The notes under the pieces: model-generated
The model's database searches: none
Told to the model about the DNA's origin: nothing
Seen by the model: only the letters and a program-made list of their open reading frames with translations
Part shown: piece after piece, positions 61,792-64,000 of the stretch
Layout of the letters: every line of letters begins with the position of its first letter
How positions within the stretch are numbered: the first letter of the stretch is position 1
Translations under genes and position numbers: made by a program
Source: Sporosarcina luteola
GTDB lineage: Bacteria > Bacillota > Bacilli > Bacillales_A > Planococcaceae
Direction of reading: 5' to 3'
Assembly (NCBI GenBank): GCA_014204635.1
Contig: JACHLS010000006.1
Coordinates: 204,199 to 268,198, forward strand
DNA: 64,000 bases

Positions 61792-62240
61792 TCGAATTCC
61801 ACCCACATGACGAGCGCATCTTCATGGTCGTCGGTATAATAATTTTTCCGGATGCCACCGTCTTGAAAACCAAGCTTCCGATACAAGTTTTGAGCGGCCA
61901 TATTGCTGACTCGAACTTCCAGGGTCATCAGCTTTACATCATTCGCCTTGCATAACGCAATCGCCTTTCGCATCAGCCCTTCTCCAATTGCGCGGCCACG
62001 GTGCTGCCTGCGAACCGCCACATTGGTGATATGGCATTCATCCAACACAATCCACATCCCGCAGTGTCCAATGACCTGTTCATCTTCCACAGCTACAATA
62101 TAATGCGCATAGGCATTGCCCGTCATCTCGTGCTCAAAGACTTGTTCCGTCCACGGTGTCGTAAACGACTCTTCCTCGATTTCTACAACGGACGCAATAT
62201 CCTCACGTGTCATTTTCCGGTAAGCTACTGTATGAATCAC
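61788..62240 (-). CDS. rimI: Ribosomal protein alanine N-acetyltransferase RimI
   Basis: GNAT enzyme of 150 residues: [22 protein letters not shown], then [10 protein letters not shown], the acetyl-CoA loop [15 protein letters not shown], and [19 protein letters not shown]. RimI acetylates the N-terminal alanine of S18 in E. coli. The GTG at 62240 is chosen: AAAGGGGA lies seven bases upstream and it overlaps the tsaB stop by four bases, whereas the longer frame reads into tsaB. It is embedded between tsaB and tsaD as in other Bacilli. Confidence 0.93.
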   Translation of the reverse strand: MIHTVAYRKMTREDIASVVEIEEESFTTPWTEQVFEHEMTGNAYAHYIVAVEDEQVIGHCGMWIVLDECHITNVAVRRQHRGRAIGEGLMRKAIALCKANDVKLMTLEVRVSNMAAQNLYRKLGFQDGGIRKNYYTDDHEDALVMWVEFE

Positions 62241-62944
62241 GACTGGGTCCCCTTTTTTTGTTGTGCCAACCAATTGGCCTCTGCCTCCGCAACACGGCGG
62301 TACTCCGGCACAAAGGCATGCAAATCTTCCTCCTGCTCTTCCTGCTCTGCAAAATGAATTAATAGCGAAGCACGAGGCAATTGGAATGGCTGCGGCGCAA
62401 AAGAAGCCAATTCACCAAGCGCTGATTCGATTTCCTCTCTATACAAGCTGATATCTGCCCCCACAAAAAGAACCGGCTGACCTATCTCCTTTATGGATTC
62501 CAATAGGGTTTCAATAGCATAGTGGCCATCCTCTTTCACCTGTTGCAGTCCGCTCCCATCCGACTTATAGATAGCAGAATAGACATGCCGTCTGCGCGCG
62601 TCGACCAAAGGACAAATGATACCACCGGACAACAAGGCATTGCCGGCCATCACCCGTAGGCTAGATATGCCGACGAGCGGTTTTCCAAGCGTCCAGGCTA
62701 AAGTCTTGGCGATTGTCACACCGATTCGGACTCCTGTATAAGAGCCCGGTCCTTCCGATACGGCAATTGCATCAATGGCTTGTGGCGTTACATCCGCCTT
62801 TTCGAATAGTTCCTCAATCGCCTTCATGGCCCGCAGAGAATGGTTCAATGCCATGGACGAAGTATATTCCGCCAACAGCACACCATCTCGGACAAGTGCT
62901 ACGGAAAGCGGTGTATTTGCAGTATCGATCCCTAACCACATCAT
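62237..62944 (-). CDS. tsaB: tRNA threonylcarbamoyladenosine biosynthesis protein TsaB
   Basis: Protein of 235 residues, a catalytically inactive TsaD paralog that scaffolds the t6A complex. It opens with WLGIDTANTPLSVALVRDG and has AIAVSEGPGSYTGVRIGVTIAK and CPLVDARRRHVYSAIY. The C-terminal region is shorter than in TsaD and lacks the HxxxH site. Four-base overlaps at both ends (with tsaE and rimI) show a tightly coupled operon. Confidence 0.95.
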   Translation of the reverse strand: MMWLGIDTANTPLSVALVRDGVLLAEYTSSMALNHSLRAMKAIEELFEKADVTPQAIDAIAVSEGPGSYTGVRIGVTIAKTLAWTLGKPLVGISSLRVMAGNALLSGGIICPLVDARRRHVYSAIYKSDGSGLQQVKEDGHYAIETLLESIKEIGQPVLFVGADISLYREEIESALGELASFAPQPFQLPRASLLIHFAEQEEQEEDLHAFVPEYRRVAEAEANWLAQQKKGTQS

Positions 62945-63393
62945 AAAGTTATCGCCTCACAAATCTCTTCAAAATGAGCTCCGAACGGTTGGATAATGAA
63001 TTGTCGCGACTCCTCACCCAAATGACGAATCGTAATAGCCAAACGCTCCCTCGGCAAATCGTTTTCGATCAAGTGTGCCCACTCGACAACCGAAATAGCC
63101 TCCCCATAGAAAAGCTCATCCCAGCCCAAATCTTCGTCACTGTCGGCCAAGCGATAGACATCCAAATGATTGAATGGATAACGGCCTTCGTATTGCTTGA
63201 TAATTGTGAAAGTCGGGCTGTTCACCGTTCGCGTAACACCCAGTGATTTTGCCAGCGCTTGTGTAAATGTCGTTTTTCCCGCTCCCAGATCACCCTCCAA
63301 GGTGACCACATCAGGAGGGGTCAGATAAGAAGCCAAAACCGCAGCCAGACGAATGGTTTCTTCCGGCCCATGGACTACAATTTCCTTTAGCAT
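62941..63393 (-). CDS. tsaE: tRNA threonylcarbamoyladenosine biosynthesis ATPase TsaE
   Basis: ATPase of 150 residues with Walker A LEGDLGAGKTTFTQALA (near residue 35), the switch region VNSPTFTIIKQYEGRYP, and FNHLDVYRLADSDEDLGWDE followed by ISVVEWAHLI. It drives turnover of the TsaB-TsaD complex. The ATG at 63393 gives the normal family length. The longer frame would run through the promoter region and the tRNA-Asp gene and was rejected. First gene of the t6A operon, 86 bases past the rRNA operon terminator. Confidence 0.95.
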   Translation of the reverse strand: MLKEIVVHGPEETIRLAAVLASYLTPPDVVTLEGDLGAGKTTFTQALAKSLGVTRTVNSPTFTIIKQYEGRYPFNHLDVYRLADSDEDLGWDELFYGEAISVVEWAHLIENDLPRERLAITIRHLGEESRQFIIQPFGAHFEEICEAITL

Positions 63394-63478
63394 ATCCGAA
63401 TTCCTTTCTGGGAACTTTAAGTATAGTGTACAGACGAAAGAGGCAAGAAAGCAAGAGATGCCCATTGTCGTAGAAATA

Positions 63479-63515
63479 CAAAAAACCGACTCCTGGATAA
63501 ATCCGCGGAATCGGT
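63479..63515 (-). terminator. Terminator of the rRNA-tRNA operon
   Basis: Minus strand ACCGATTC pairs with GAGTCGGT around a loop of about 16 bases and runs into TTTTTTG, 18 bases past the tRNA-Asp 3' end. Confidence 0.85.
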
Positions 63516-63532
63516 TGAAATTTTTAGGTAAA

Positions 63533-63608
63533 TGGCGGTCCCGACCGGGATCGAACCGGCGATCTCCTGCGTGACAGGCAGGCATGTTAACCGCTACACC
63601 ACGGGACC
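63533..63608 (-). tRNA. tRNA-Asp (anticodon GTC)
   Basis: A 76-base cloverleaf: acceptor GGTCCCG/CGGGACC, D-arm with AGCGGTTAACA, anticodon stem CCTGC/GCAGG around CTGTCAC (anticodon GTC), T-arm with GGTTCGATCCC, and a genomically encoded CCA end. It follows the 5S gene in the rRNA operon. Confidence 0.97.
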
Positions 63609-63708
63609 TTTTATGTATGACTTTACGTAACTCGAATCTAGTTCAGGATGTGCTAGAAATTGTAATGTAATCAATCCTAACCATTTCAATGAAACGTAAA
63701 GCATTTGA

Positions 63709-63824
63709 GCCCGGCGACGTCCTACTCTCACAGGGGGAAGCCCCCTACTACCATCGGCGCTGAAGAACTTAACTTCCGTGTTCGGTATGGGAACGGGTGT
63801 GACCTCTTCGCCATCATCACCAGA
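63709..63824 (-). rRNA. rrf: 5S ribosomal RNA
   Basis: A 116-base sequence with the conserved 5S core: minus strand CACCCGTTCCCATACCGAAC and AAGTTAAG, closing stem ends TCTGGTG and GCCGGGC. It lies between the 23S 3' end and tRNA-Asp. Confidence 0.95.
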
Positions 63825-63907
63825 CTCGTGAACGATACTTGTTCGTTCAAAACCGGATAAAACCAACATTGTGCAGGCATCAAGCCAACCGTGCTACTGA
63901 TTACATA

Positions 63908-64000
63908 AGGTTAAGTCCTCGATCGATTAGTATCTGTCAGCTCCACGTGTCGCCACGCTTCCACCCCAGACCTATCCACCTCATCATCTTTGAGGGATCT
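63908..64000 (-). rRNA. rrl: 23S ribosomal RNA, 3' end (cut by window edge)
   Basis: The plus-strand text GGTTAAGTCCTCGATCGATT is the complement of the universal 3' end of Bacillales 23S rRNA, and the following bases (CCACGCTTCCACCCCAGACC) continue into it. The 3' border is approximate. Confidence 0.93.

Noticed and set aside
63394..63585. Upstream 64-codon extension of tsaE
   Set aside because: It would be read through the tRNA-Asp gene and the rRNA operon terminator and has no similarity to TsaE, whose normal length starts at 63393.
63533..63608. tRNA-Asp as an attachment site of an integrated element
   Set aside because: No integrase, no repeat of the tRNA 3' end was seen in the window, and conserved housekeeping genes follow directly.

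Overview
The window looks like the chromosome of an endospore-forming Bacillota of the order Bacillales, most likely near Sporosarcina/Planococcaceae. The support is a CwlJ-type spore cortex hydrolase, AGGAGG ribosome binding sites with many TTG/GTG starts, a perfect CIRCE element before groES-groEL, a guanine-class riboswitch, and a block colinear with the Bacillus subtilis ydi region (tsaE-tsaB-rimI-tsaD / ydiF / rex-tatA-tatC / ydiL-groES-groEL). The genus is inferred from general character only.

Layout. 1-9 kb: an ECF sigma factor cut by the window edge, an S-layer-homology protein, small membrane proteins and VOC proteins, an OmpR-type two-component system with a lipoprotein, and a polysaccharide deacetylase. 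The SLH and deacetylase genes share a TGAAAC-N16-CGTC promoter, so they probably form an ECF regulon. 9-13 kb: citS-citT-citM-like citrate sensing and uptake, with an operator-like palindrome and a cre site before the transporter. 13-20 kb: an ABC exporter with an XRE-AbrB fusion regulator, SDR/TetR and MFS/ArsR pairs each with duplicated operators, then two U32 proteins of the TrhP type.

22.3-23.3 kb is a non-coding array of about 50 copies of a 20-21 bp unit. It is followed by a guanine-class riboswitch with a readable terminator/antiterminator switch, which controls a DUF3100-like membrane protein, a small membrane partner, an amidohydrolase of the guanine/8-oxoguanine deaminase type and a TauE-like exporter. 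27-46 kb is accessory: an SDR / diverged QueA-like protein / VOC operon followed by a YhcYZ-like two-component system with a cysteine-rich GAF domain, an AraC-EamA pair, cwlJ, a transglutaminase-like lipoprotein, tldD-tldE, a hydrolase, a decayed zinc-finger gene and an MHS transporter.

46-64 kb is mostly conserved housekeeping: groEL/groES, a CPBP protease, a YhfW-like Rieske oxidoreductase, tatC/tatA, rex, the ABC-F protein YdiF, a DnaA-box cluster, and the t6A genes tsaD-rimI-tsaB-tsaE. It ends in the 3' part of an rRNA operon (23S end, 5S, tRNA-Asp). Inserted here is an NCS2 permease / GGT-family amidohydrolase / oxalate decarboxylase operon, which may form a purine to oxamate to oxalate catabolic branch. 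With the riboswitch operon, this gives the window two candidate purine-use loci.
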